Below, one piece after another: positions 26,322 through 33,643 of a stretch of 40,943 nt of DNA. Source of the DNA: Chloroflexota bacterium (GTDB lineage Bacteria > Chloroflexota > UBA11872 > UBA12225); NCBI GenBank assembly GCA_009693165.1, contig SHXX01000011.1, positions 1 to 40,943 of the forward strand. Direction: 5' to 3'. The position numbers and the translations under genes are program-made. Below the pieces are notes generated by a model, which saw only the letters and a program-made list of their open reading frames with translations, was not told where the DNA came from and ran no database searches. Position 1 is the first letter of the stretch, and every line of letters starts with the position of its first letter.

Positions 26322-27521
26322 ATGAGCGAACAGGTCGGTTTCTTGACGATGGGGTCCGCGGCTTCGGGTGGTCCGGTTCCTGAGATTGGGATCGGGATGC
26401 TTGGGTACGCATTCATGGGCAAGGCCCATTCAAATGCGTTTCGCACGATCCCGTACATGATCCAGCCGTTGGCCGCGGTTCCTAGGATGGTGGCCCTGTG
26501 CGGACGCAACCGGGACGCAGTGACGGCGGCGGCGACCCGTTTTGGATACGAAAAGGTCTATGTGGACTGGCGTGAGATGTTGAAGGATGACTCCATCCAG
26601 TTGTTTGACAATGGCGGTCCGAACAACATCCACGCGGAACCGACGATTGCTGCCGCCGAGGCGGGCAAGCACGTCCTCTGTGAGAAGCCCCTTGGTCGTT
26701 CGGCTCACGAGTCGAAGTTAATGCTGGATGCCGTCCGCAAGGCTGGTGTCAAACACATGTGCGCGTTCAACTACCGTTTCGTGCCGGCGGTCCGCCAGGC
26801 GAAGGCGCTCCTTGAACGTGGCTCGCTCGGGCGCATCTTTCACTTCCGTGCCCGCTATCTGCAGGAATGGGGGAACAGCCCGGACGTGGCACAGTGGCGT
26901 TACCACGCCGATACCGCCGGGAGTGGAGCGCTTGGAGATCTTGGAGCACACATCATCGACCTCGCTCGGTTCCTGATTGGCGAACTGACCGAAGTGAGTG
27001 CACTTACTGCGACATTCATCACGGAACGTGACGATCCCTCAGGTGCCGGCGGGCGACTTCATGTCGATGTTGACGACGCTTTCGAAGCCGTCGTGCGCTT
27101 TGCGAATGGGGCCGTTGGGACTCTGGAGGCCACCCGGTTTGCGCCGGGCCGCAAGAACCACAACGTGTTTGAGATCAACGGTGAACACGGGTCTATCGCG
27201 TTCAACCTAGAGAACATGAATAACCTGGAAGTACACCTTCCGGATCACGATCCGAAGGATGTTCAAGGCTTCCGGAATGTCCTTGTGTCGGAGAGCTACC
27301 ACCCGTTCTGGCAGCACTGGTGGCCGCAGGGTCACATCATTGGGTGGGAACACACTTTCGTCCACGAAGTCAACCACCTCCTTGAAGCGATTGTTGGGAA
27401 CCACGAAGTTGCGCCGTACGGTGCCGATTTCGTCGACGGGTACCGGAACGCGGTGATTTGCGATGCCATCATCGAGTCCGCCCGTGAGGGCCGACGTGTC
27501 GCGATCAAGTACCACGACTGA
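26322..27521 (+). CDS. Gfo/Idh/MocA family oxidoreductase
   Basis: A 399-residue NAD(P)-dependent sugar or cyclitol dehydrogenase. The Rossmann start is 'GIGMLGYAFMGKAHSNAF', followed by the family's 'CEKPLG' lysine motif and 'CAFNYRFVPAV'. The C-terminal alpha/beta domain includes 'GDLGAHIIDLARFLIGE' and 'HVDVDDAFEAVVRFANGAVGTLEATR'. ATG 26322 has GGAGGGAG about 6 nt upstream. The first 18 residues precede the Rossmann fold and are not typical. It probably forms an operon with the TIM-barrel isomerase. A bulged GC hairpin follows the stop. The substrate cannot be read from sequence; inositol-like and keto-sugar substrates are both plausible. Confidence 0.9.
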   Translation: MSEQVGFLTMGSAASGGPVPEIGIGMLGYAFMGKAHSNAFRTIPYMIQPLAAVPRMVALCGRNRDAVTAAATRFGYEKVYVDWREMLKDDSIQLFDNGGPNNIHAEPTIAAAEAGKHVLCEKPLGRSAHESKLMLDAVRKAGVKHMCAFNYRFVPAVRQAKALLERGSLGRIFHFRARYLQEWGNSPDVAQWRYHADTAGSGALGDLGAHIIDLARFLIGELTEVSALTATFITERDDPSGAGGRLHVDVDDAFEAVVRFANGAVGTLEATRFAPGRKNHNVFEINGEHGSIAFNLENMNNLEVHLPDHDPKDVQGFRNVLVSESYHPFWQHWWPQGHIIGWEHTFVHEVNHLLEAIVGNHEVAPYGADFVDGYRNAVICDAIIESAREGRRVAIKYHD

Positions 27522-27554
27522 TTTCGGCAATCTGAAAACGCAGATGAAACAAAG

Positions 27555-27581
27555 ACCCCGCCACCATTGAGGTGTGCGGGG
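27555..27581. terminator. GC hairpin after the oxidoreductase gene
   Basis: CCCCGCCACC (27555-27564) pairs with GGTG-T-GCGGGG (through 27581) with one bulged T and a short loop. It lies about 33 nt past the oxidoreductase stop and between convergent genes, where a terminator is expected. The following T content is low. Confidence 0.5.
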
Positions 27582-27630
27582 CCTCGCGTTCTTGTCGCGC
27601 TGATCGGTCAGGGCACTGCCACTGTGGCTA

Positions 27631-28008
27631 TCACGTGTCTCCGGTGTGGTCCGGCGGTGACGGGCGGGTGGCAGCCTTTCGCGAAGCGTGCCCACGTGCG
27701 GTTCGAATAATGTCGCTGAACAGTGTGCGCGCCTCCATCGAGAAGTGTTCGCCATCCAGGCGGGTCTCAAGTGTGGCAAGGGCCGACGGGTCGTCGATGA
27801 GCGTGGCCAAGCGGCCAATCAGGTACCCCGCAAATCGCGCGTGGACACGCCACGCCACGGGTCGCGGTTGGTCTTCTTCAAGCAGGACCACCCAGTCTTT
27901 GGTGACACCGCCCTGCTGGCGAACGAGTGGTGCAGGAAGCCTCGAGATACGCATCAGTCCGTCGTCGTCTCCGGGTTTGGAAACGGCGGCACTTGGGGCG
28001 TGATGCAT
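27631..28008 (-). CDS. hypothetical protein
   Basis: A 125-residue frame I do not recognise. The middle part (about 37-100, 'DWVVLLEEDQPRPVAWRVHARFAGYLIGRLATLIDD') alternates hydrophobic and charged residues like a folded protein, and the ends are polar and Arg/Ser/Pro rich. ATG 27954 would give a 107-residue version starting 'MRISRLPAP'. Neither start has a convincing ribosome site. Overlapping plus-strand frames of similar length exist, but their composition (Arg, Ser and Cys rich) looks like a shadow. The convergent terminator at 27555 supports a real gene on this strand. It is not clearly linked to its neighbours. Confidence 0.5.
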   Translation of the reverse strand: MHHAPSAAVSKPGDDDGLMRISRLPAPLVRQQGGVTKDWVVLLEEDQPRPVAWRVHARFAGYLIGRLATLIDDPSALATLETRLDGEHFSMEARTLFSDIIRTARGHASRKAATRPSPPDHTGDT

Positions 28009-28019
28009 CGCATGACGGA

Positions 28020-28086
28020 ATGAGACCGTGCGCGAGTTCCCTCACTGGAAACCCCGTTGGACGAGTTGGCCGCACGCCGGTCTCAT
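28020..28086 (-). repeat. long inverted repeat upstream of the hypothetical gene
   Basis: ATGAGACC (28020-28027) pairs with GGTCTCAT (28079-28086) and GTGCG (28028-28032) pairs with CGCAC (28071-28075). This gives a 13-bp stem interrupted by a 3-nt bulge, enclosing 38 nt. It lies just upstream of the 27631-28008 gene. It may be a leader structure, a small RNA or a protein-binding site. Confidence 0.4.
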
Positions 28087-28125
28087 GCTTGTGACGGCTC
28101 GGGCCTCATTGGAAAAGTAGGACTG

Positions 28126-28160
28126 GGGTGAAAGGGGTTGCCCCCTACCGGAGGGCACCC
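28126..28160 (-). terminator. terminator-like structure after the 28184-29176 gene
   Basis: GGGTG (28126-28130) and CACCC (28156-28160) enclose an inner GGGG-ttg-CCCC hairpin. On the minus strand this follows the gene's stop by about 24 nt and is followed by a CTACTTTTCC stretch, consistent with an intrinsic terminator. Confidence 0.4.
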
Positions 28161-28183
28161 GCCGCATCATGAGAAGACGTTCG

Positions 28184-29176
28184 TTACGGGGTCGGGATTG
28201 GCTGCCACGCTATGCTTCGTGCCTGCTGGGTGAGCAGGCCGGTGGCATCAATGAGGAACCACCGTAGCGCCCAGTCTCCGTCCCTGACCTGAAAGACCAG
28301 GGCAACCAGTGGGGTGAGTTCCAGGGTGCTGTTGGCGCTCAAGCGGAGAGGACGTGTATGCCAGCCGTCGGTCAGAAGGATCACCCGTCCTCGGTTGTCT
28401 AGACGCCACCCAAGCATTAAGAGGCGTGCGTCGGTAAGAACATTGGTGACGAAACCCGGAACATCGGGAACCGTATACCCGGTCTCAGGAATGCCTCCCG
28501 AATACGCGGCCACCACTAGACCGTTCGGATCCCACATTGCCGTGAAATCTCGCGCATTCCGCTTGTCGAGCACCGACTGGGTTCGGAGGAGCGTGGAAAC
28601 CAATCGAGAATCCGGTGGTGTTGCCCCTGGCGCCGGCGTTGCAATAGTGATCACGGGTTTTGCGGGCCGGTCGGGAATTGATTGTTGCTCCCAAACTGTC
28701 AGCGCACCAAGAAAGAGGACGACGCCCAAAAGGGTGATAACCCGCCGCCAGTACGCAAAAACTCCAACCGGAATGCTTGCGTCGCTCGCTTCACCGTAAG
28801 CCTCGCCGATCATCAGCCCCGGCATCGCGATTTCGGGAACCGCAACCTCGAAGTTACTGCCTGACGGCATACCAGTATCCCGAGTTTCCGCAGGGTCAAT
28901 TGAGACTTCATCACGCGGATTGAACACCGCTTCGGTTGGGTCACTCTTCTCGGTCAGATCAGGGTAGCCGGACAATTTGCCAATCTCAACGGCATTTTGC
29001 GGTACATGTGCAAGAACTGGCTGCACAGAGTTCAACGTGTCAGCGTTGGTTCGTTCATGCCTCTGATCGACCTGTTCGTTGTCAACGCGGTCAGTCACCG
29101 GCACCCAGTTTCTGCGTAAGGCACGCTGATCATTCATTCCTGATGGTGCCATAAGGCGCCGCTTCTTGGCGTCCAC
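28184..29176 (-). CDS. membrane-anchored protein of unknown function
   Basis: A 330-residue protein with a long polar cytoplasmic N-terminus (about 140 residues, acidic, with Pro and Asn), one membrane helix (about 145-163, 'VITLLGVVLFLGALTVW'), a short Pro/Thr linker and an extracellular domain of about 140 residues. That domain ('RLVSTLLRTQSVLDKRNARDFTAMWDPNGLVVAAYSGG...WALRWFLIDATGLL') has the alternating pattern of a small alpha/beta cone domain of the NTF2/SnoaL-like sort, but I cannot prove this. GTG 29176, ATG 29152 and ATG 29137 are possible starts. It is divergent from rsmI with a 52-bp gap. Function unknown. Confidence 0.65.
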   Translation of the reverse strand: MDAKKRRLMAPSGMNDQRALRRNWVPVTDRVDNEQVDQRHERTNADTLNSVQPVLAHVPQNAVEIGKLSGYPDLTEKSDPTEAVFNPRDEVSIDPAETRDTGMPSGSNFEVAVPEIAMPGLMIGEAYGEASDASIPVGVFAYWRRVITLLGVVLFLGALTVWEQQSIPDRPAKPVITIATPAPGATPPDSRLVSTLLRTQSVLDKRNARDFTAMWDPNGLVVAAYSGGIPETGYTVPDVPGFVTNVLTDARLLMLGWRLDNRGRVILLTDGWHTRPLRLSANSTLELTPLVALVFQVRDGDWALRWFLIDATGLLTQQARSIAWQPIPTP

Positions 29177-29215
29177 TTGGTGGCAACCTGAACGGACTTA
29201 ATCGGGCAGTATCAC

Positions 29216-29221
29216 TACACT
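29216..29221 (+). promoter_or_regulatory. -10 box TACACT, leaderless rsmI promoter
   Basis: TACACT is followed by exactly 7 nt and GTG 29229, identical in hexamer and spacing to the thrC start. The gap to the divergent gene is only 52 bp, so the promoter must lie here. Confidence 0.5.
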
Positions 29222-29228
29222 ATCCAGG

Positions 29229-30155
29229 GTGAACAGTCTGGAGAACGCTGTCGATGTCGCGTCAGATCCTGGTGTAGGCGTTGGCTCGCCATCCAAGTGC
29301 CCGGCAACCTGCCTGTACGTAGTCTCAACGCCGATCGGGAACCTCGGGGACATGACCTTTAGGGCGGTTACCGTGCTCCGTTCAGTCTCGCTAGTGGTTG
29401 CGGAGGACACCAGGCACACCGGGGGGCTCCTGACACATTTCGAGATCAAGGCACCAATGGTCAGCTATCACGCACACAATCGCGTTGCACGGTTGCCGAG
29501 AATCCTCGATGCCCTTGGACGTGGTGATGTTGCGCTTGTGACTGACGCAGGCACACCGGTTATTTCGGACCCTGGCCAGGAGCTTGTTGCGGCTGCCTGG
29601 TTGGCCGGTGCGAGGGTTGAGGCGCTTCCGGGTGCGTCCGCTCCGATGGCAGCGCTCGCGGTGTGTGGGATGCCTTTCGCAACGGCGCACTTTGTTGGCT
29701 TCTTTCCGAGGCGAAGCACGGAAAGAAAACGCTTTCTTTCGGATGTCATGAACTGGCCTGGGGCGATCGTGGGTTTTGAGGTGCCGCATCGATTGGAGTC
29801 ATGCCTTGCAGACATGCTGATTGTGCTCGGAAATCGTGTTGTCGCAGTCTGCAACGACCTGACTAAAAAGTTCGAAAGAGTGTTGCGAGGAACCATTACC
29901 GAGGCGATTGCCGATGCACAGGCCCATCCGCCTCGCGGTGAATATACGATTGTCCTGGCAGGAAGGGGCGAGGGAGACGCCTCACCAGATCCGTTTACCG
30001 AACCCGATAGCGTTGCCAAACTTGACGAGCTGAGAAAAAGATTCGCTGATCTGGCTGCTGGGCAGGGCGGACCTCGTGGTGCGCTGCGAACTCTCGTGGC
30101 TGAGACAGGCTTGTCACGGAAGTTGCTTTACCGCGAGTTCATCACGCGGGCCTGA
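29229..30155 (+). CDS. rsmI: 16S rRNA (cytidine-1402-2'-O)-methyltransferase RsmI
   Basis: SAM-dependent methyltransferase of the tetrapyrrole-methylase fold that methylates the 2'-OH of C1402 of 16S rRNA, complementing RsmH. The 308-residue product contains 'LYVVSTPIGNLGDMTFRAV', 'VVAEDTRHTGGLL', 'ALVTDAGTPVISDPG', 'EALPGASAPMAAL' and 'FVGFFPRRSTERKRFL', all diagnostic. A C-terminal helical element ('LVAETGLSRKLLYREFI') is present as in family members. About 28 residues precede the conserved core. GTG 29229 is supported by the TACACT box 7 nt upstream. It converges on the NYN-domain gene, with a hairpin between them. Confidence 0.95.
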   Translation: MNSLENAVDVASDPGVGVGSPSKCPATCLYVVSTPIGNLGDMTFRAVTVLRSVSLVVAEDTRHTGGLLTHFEIKAPMVSYHAHNRVARLPRILDALGRGDVALVTDAGTPVISDPGQELVAAAWLAGARVEALPGASAPMAALAVCGMPFATAHFVGFFPRRSTERKRFLSDVMNWPGAIVGFEVPHRLESCLADMLIVLGNRVVAVCNDLTKKFERVLRGTITEAIADAQAHPPRGEYTIVLAGRGEGDASPDPFTEPDSVAKLDELRKRFADLAAGQGGPRGALRTLVAETGLSRKLLYREFITRA

Positions 30156-30214
30156 CCGCAAAGCATGTTGCAAGTGATGCGCGACCCCTTTTCGGCATCG
30201 CCAATGTTGCCGAA

Positions 30215-30251
30215 GCGGGCGAGGGAGACATCTTTTTGTCTTCCCCCGCCG
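30215..30251. terminator. hairpin between rsmI and the NYN gene
   Basis: GGGAGAC pairs with GTCTTCCC (one bulge) around an ATCTTTTT loop, extended by GGCG-like and CCGCC arms. It sits in the 116-bp gap between the convergent rsmI and NYN genes, where a shared terminator would be expected. The T-run lies in the loop rather than after the stem, so strength is uncertain. Confidence 0.4.
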
Positions 30252-30271
30252 CTATCAGAGCACTACAAACT

Positions 30272-31993
30272 TCAGGCTATGGCGCGGGGACGACTACCTC
30301 GACGGCGCCCCCGTGGACGCCCATCGGGAGTGCTGTCAGACGCTTCAACCGCGTCCACGATTGGTGTGGGTTCCGGCACGGGTTCGATGGTGGCAACTGC
30401 CACGGCCTCAGCAGATGGTTCGCCTTCAGAATCGCCTGACTCGCCGGAGGCCCGGACAGCGCGCCCACCGCGTCGACGTCTTGGACGTGGCGTCCCCACC
30501 GGCGCGGTGGCAGGGTCGGCCCCATCACTGCCTTCAGGGTCAAGGTCATCGGGTGCCGACGCAACAATGGCAGGGCCTTCGTGAGCCGTGGACGGTGCGA
30601 TGTCATCCATCGCGGTCGCGTGGTCCTCCGGAATTGTCTCCGAAGCCGGTGTGACCGACGCTGAGACAGCTTCGACTGCGGTCGCAGTGCCTTGTGCTGG
30701 AACTGTTTGGGTTGTGACCGGGGGAGCGACAAAGCGACGCAGCCTCTCCCCAGGAAGTTGGACCCGTGGCGCAGACGGTACGTTTGCGGTCGGCGTGGCG
30801 TTTGGTGAACTCACAAGCGGTGACTGCACCTCGATGGGGGCGCTTGCCTCTACCGTAGTCACTGCGTCACGGACGTCGACGGGTTCAGATGGTTCGTCGG
30901 GCAAGGACGGTGTTATCAACACTGGCTGGGGTCTGCCGGCAAGCGGTGAGAGGCCGTCGTTGGACCGGGTCCGGAAGGGACGAGGCGCGATCAATGGCGC
31001 GACGATGGGTCGTGCGATCGGACTCGAAGCCGTAGGTCGTGTTGACTCTGATGATCGAGCGCCCCGGTTGGATGATGGAGCGGCCGTTTGGGATGAGAAG
31101 GCCGGTGCCTCGAAAGTGGGCTGACCTGCCAGATCCTGTTCGTCATTCGTGTCTAGAGGTTCGGACCCGACAATCGCTAACGTTTCGGAGCCACGGCGTC
31201 GCCTACCACCCCGGCGTCGACGACGGGATGCCGCGCTTGAATCGTCTTCAAGGTGCGTGTAGGAGGAGAGAACCGGGCTACTTATCACCGATTGAGCAGG
31301 AGTCGTAGGTGTGTTCACCACGTTTGTCGGTGGCGCGTTGCGCGACATCGTCTGCGTGGACGAACTCATGCCCGACAGGCCTTCGCCGGGACGCCGGAAC
31401 CCACGCGCAATGCGCATTGGAGGCACGGTGACAGGACGTGAGATGGCTAGCGGTTGTGGAGCCTCGCCCTCAAGAAGCTGGCGGTAGGTCACGAATTCGT
31501 CCGCGAGGTCGCTCAAGGCACTGGCAGTCCTGTCTGACCCAACGACACCGGCGAAGACGCCGCGCTTTTGAGCAAGTCGCACGACCGGAATGAGGTCCTT
31601 GTCAGACGTCGCCATGATCAGCCTGGTGATTGAAGGCATCAGCATAAGGAACTCGGCAACGTCCACCGCCATTGCGGTGTCTGCTAGGCTCTTGGCCCCG
31701 CCCGCGCCATTACGTGCAACCAGGGATCCGCCAAGTGGCAGTACTGGGGCGTAGACCGCTTCAACGCCAGCGTTGTAGATGGCCAGTCGTTCGGTTGGGT
31801 CGCGCCATTCACCGTATGCACGGGAGACAATCAGTGTTCCAGCCCGTCGCGCCCATCGAAGAATGGGCCCGAGGTCAGGCGGGCGGTCCGGCATTTCCTG
31901 CCGAAGGCCGATGGCGAAGTTGTCCCAGTCGATAAACAGTGCAACAGGCCCGGGAACTGGGGCGGGGCGTCGGGAAGTACGGTCAGTAGCCAC
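30272..31993 (-). CDS. NYN-domain (PIN-like nuclease) protein with long Arg-rich disordered tail
   Basis: A 573-residue protein. Residues about 14-172 form a NYN/LabA-like PIN-fold domain with the expected acidic cluster: Asp22 and Asp24 in FIDWDN, Asp111 in MAVDVAEF, and Asp131 and Asp133 in ATSDKDL. Members of this family are predicted, and in some cases shown, to cut RNA. The remaining 400 residues are low-complexity Pro/Ser/Thr/Ala with three basic patches: 'RRRRRGGRRRRG' near the middle, 'RPRRRRGGR', and 'RGRRRGSRPR' at the very end. Such patches resemble RNA-binding RGG-like tails of RNA-processing proteins. GTG 31993 is the start used; AAAGGA lies 13 nt upstream, too far to be convincing. 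Confidence 0.8.
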   Translation of the reverse strand: MATDRTSRRPAPVPGPVALFIDWDNFAIGLRQEMPDRPPDLGPILRWARRAGTLIVSRAYGEWRDPTERLAIYNAGVEAVYAPVLPLGGSLVARNGAGGAKSLADTAMAVDVAEFLMLMPSITRLIMATSDKDLIPVVRLAQKRGVFAGVVGSDRTASALSDLADEFVTYRQLLEGEAPQPLAISRPVTVPPMRIARGFRRPGEGLSGMSSSTQTMSRNAPPTNVVNTPTTPAQSVISSPVLSSYTHLEDDSSAASRRRRRGGRRRRGSETLAIVGSEPLDTNDEQDLAGQPTFEAPAFSSQTAAPSSNRGARSSESTRPTASSPIARPIVAPLIAPRPFRTRSNDGLSPLAGRPQPVLITPSLPDEPSEPVDVRDAVTTVEASAPIEVQSPLVSSPNATPTANVPSAPRVQLPGERLRRFVAPPVTTQTVPAQGTATAVEAVSASVTPASETIPEDHATAMDDIAPSTAHEGPAIVASAPDDLDPEGSDGADPATAPVGTPRPRRRRGGRAVRASGESGDSEGEPSAEAVAVATIEPVPEPTPIVDAVEASDSTPDGRPRGRRRGSRPRAIA

Positions 31994-32668
31994 TGCGTAC
32001 GGGGTGTCCTTTCATGCGGGCACCGGTCGTGGCGCGTGTTGGCGGAACCTTGCGTGCTTTCAGGGTAGCCGGCAGCAGCCGGTGCAATTCCTGGAAAGGT
32101 CTGACCCACATCCGGCGCGCGTCGAGCTTCATAGACGTCGGCGCTCAAAGATTGGATCGTGCGTGTTGAAGCAATGCGCATTGTCTGCGCTCAAGCGGGG
32201 CGGGCCGGCTTGCCAACCCCGGGGGGATCGGGAGCGTGGCGCCACGTCCTGGTCGCGGTTGTGATGTCCCGACAGCTAAAGCAGCCCATTCGGGGCGCGC
32301 GGATTCCGCCTCTCGCACCACTTCCGGCTTGTATGGTTATCGCGTCGCGGCGTCGTCGGGATCACGGCATCGTGCCGAACTCCGGAGCCAGGCGAGTCGC
32401 GTCGGCTTGAGACAAGGTCTCTCACCAATCCTCCATCCAAACGGGGGTGGAGTGGCGTCAGTGGTCCGGTTCGCTTGCGGACTCTGACTTTTGCCGGATG
32501 CGGTTCGGTTCCTTAACGCATCACGGATGTGAAGGTACGGCCTGAGTATATCCGGTGACGGCATTGCTCGATGGGCGTCCGTCCGGGCCTCCATTTGCCC
32601 ACGGTGGTGTATCGCAGGTACACCACTGACCGGGCGCCCATTGGCGCCGGACTGGTGGCGCGAGGGCA
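31994..32668. other. gene-free stretch with clustered hairpins upstream of tatD
   Basis: Open frames here (for example 32159-32410 plus, 32337-32798 minus) have shadow-like composition and no family resemblance. The right half is rich in perfect or near-perfect hairpins: CGGCA-tcg-TGCCG (32365-32377), GAGAC-aag-GTCTC (32410-32422), CTCCATCC/GGGTGGAG (32431-32452), and GTCCG/CGGAC followed by ACTTTT (32464-32492). Next is an ATGGGCG/CGCCCAT stem (32571-32577 with 32635-32641) enclosing GTGGTGTA/TACACCAC (32604-32626), and then GCGCC/GGCGC (32644-32661) at the tatD start. It could be a structured leader or small RNA. I see no tRNA, RNase P RNA or tmRNA signature. Confidence 0.4.
32464..32492 (+). 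terminator. possible terminator or attenuator upstream of tatD
   Basis: GTCCG (32464-32468) and CGGAC (32478-32482) form a stem with a 9-nt loop, followed by TCTGACTTTT. It lies about 180 nt before tatD, so on the plus strand it could attenuate a leader transcript. The stem is short. Confidence 0.3.
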
Positions 32669-33436
32669 TTGGAACTTGTAGATACTCATGTCCATCTGGC
32701 GGATGATCGTTTTGCTCCGGATCTTTTTGAGGTCCTCTCCCGGGCACGTGCCGCCGGTGTGGTCCAGCTTGTCTGCGTTGGCTATGACATCGGGTCAAGC
32801 GCTGAGGCCATCAGACTCTCCGCGACCTACCCGGACATTTTTGCGGCAGTCGGTATTCACCCAAACCGCTCAAGCGATGCGGTTCCCGGCGCAATGTGTG
32901 AACTCGATCGACTAAGCCAGTCCAGTCGGGTGGTTGCGATTGGCGAATGTGGTTTGGACTATTTCCGCAACGACGCACCACCGGAGGTTCAAAGGGAAGC
33001 GTTCATCGCGCAATTGCGGTTGGCCGATACTCGTGGTCTTCCCGTCATTGTTCACAGTCGTGACGCGATGAGCGAAACTCTCGAACTCCTCGAGGAGTTC
33101 ACCCCTCGGTGCCATGGAGTCCTGCATTGTTTTGACGGCACGGTTGCCGATGCCTCACGCGCAATTGCGCTTGGATTCTGTATCTCCGCAGCTGGGCAGG
33201 TGACCTATCGGCGTGACCGGACTCTCGCTGACGCGTTGGCGTCAGTTCCCGCTGATCGGTTGGTCATTGAGACAGACTGCCCTTATTTGAGCCCCGCTGG
33301 GCATCGCGGTGAACGCAACGAACCGTCCCGTGTCCTTCTAGTCGCAAATGCGGTGGCAAACATTCGCGGATGTTCCGTCGAAGAATTGGCTGCACAGACC
33401 ACCGCAAACGCGAGGCGGCTATTTGGGATTGCGTGA
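32669..33436 (+). CDS. tatD: TatD family metal-dependent hydrolase (DNase-like)
   Basis: Cytoplasmic amidohydrolase-fold enzyme of the TatD family, whose members are 3'-5' DNases or deoxyribonucleases. The 255-residue product has all expected metal ligands: the two His of DTHVHLA, the Glu in 'IGECGLDYF', the His in 'IVHSRDA', the His in 'VLHCFDG' and the Asp in 'IETDCPYLSP'. Only TTG 32669 can serve as start, because an in-frame TGA lies at 32627 and no other start codon precedes the conserved VDTH. The purine run GAGGG ends only 2 nt before it, so initiation may be weak or structure-dependent. The gene stands alone, behind a hairpin-rich leader. Confidence 0.93.
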   Translation: MELVDTHVHLADDRFAPDLFEVLSRARAAGVVQLVCVGYDIGSSAEAIRLSATYPDIFAAVGIHPNRSSDAVPGAMCELDRLSQSSRVVAIGECGLDYFRNDAPPEVQREAFIAQLRLADTRGLPVIVHSRDAMSETLELLEEFTPRCHGVLHCFDGTVADASRAIALGFCISAAGQVTYRRDRTLADALASVPADRLVIETDCPYLSPAGHRGERNEPSRVLLVANAVANIRGCSVEELAAQTTANARRLFGIA

Positions 33437-33465
33437 TCACACGTATCAACCCCAATCTGGAACAA

Positions 33466-33483
33466 CGTCTATCGTCCTAGACG
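33466..33483. terminator. short perfect hairpin after tatD
   Basis: CGTCTA (33466-33471) and TAGACG (33478-33483) flank a 6-nt loop, 30 nt past the tatD stop. It also covers the stop codon of the small minus-strand frame ending at 33469. No T-run is present. Confidence 0.3.
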
Positions 33484-33591
33484 GCGGTAGGCGGACTGGA
33501 TCAATGACATAATTGCCACATAGGCCACGGTCCATCCGAAGACCGTTCTCCGCCGACGTTCAAAGGGTTGGTAGTACGGATTTGAGCCCAT
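33469..33591 (-). CDS. possible small membrane protein
   Basis: A 40-residue frame from ATG 33591: a polar N-terminus with a run of four Arg, then a hydrophobic helix ('TVFGWTVAYVAIMSLIQ') and a basic end ('SAYRRLGR'). The positive-then-hydrophobic layout is typical of tiny single-helix membrane proteins. The frame stays open upstream to ATG 33654 (61 residues) or 33708, but those versions would overlap the polyprenyl synthase start on the other strand. No ribosome site is evident. It occupies an otherwise empty 200-bp gap between tatD and the synthase. It may be chance. Confidence 0.3.
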   Translation of the reverse strand: MGSNPYYQPFERRRRTVFGWTVAYVAIMSLIQSAYRRLGR

Positions 33592-33606
33592 CACGACGAT
33601 TTTGGG

Positions 33607-33637
33607 TTGACGCGCCGTGGGGTTCGGCAAGTACGGT
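33607..33637 (+). promoter_or_regulatory. promoter of the polyprenyl synthase gene (TTGACG / TACGGT)
   Basis: TTGACG (33607-33612) matches the -35 consensus in five of six positions. TACGGT (33632-33637) is a TAnnnT -10 box 19 nt downstream. TACGGT ends 6 nt before an in-frame GTG at 33644, giving the leaderless spacing seen elsewhere in the window. The 19-nt spacer is longer than ideal. Confidence 0.45.
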
Positions 33638-33643
33638 TCGGAT

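Noticed and set aside
27572-28023. Plus-strand frames overlapping the 27631-28008 gene
   Set aside because: Composition is Ser/Arg/Cys biased, and the convergent terminator at 27555 fits a minus-strand gene better.
28020-28086. tRNA gene in the structured gap
   Set aside because: The stem pattern lacks a T-arm GTTCRA motif, an anticodon arm and a CCA-type acceptor end.
32061-32115. Cobalamin-riboswitch-like words (CAGGGTAGCC, GGTGCAATTCC, CTGACCCAC)
   Set aside because: The conserved AGGGAA and CCCGCnACTG cores are broken, the 3' conserved part is missing, and the next plus-strand gene is over 500 bp away and not cobalamin-related. A covariance search would settle it.
32445-32457. T-box-like GGGTGGAGTGGCG upstream of tatD
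   Set aside because: It matches 10 of 13 core positions but lacks the ACC complementing the tRNA end, lies within a hairpin arm, and tatD is not an aminoacyl-tRNA gene.
32337-32798. 153-codon minus-strand frame spanning the tatD start
   Set aside because: Very Arg/Pro/His rich, no domain resemblance, and it overlaps conserved tatD codons.
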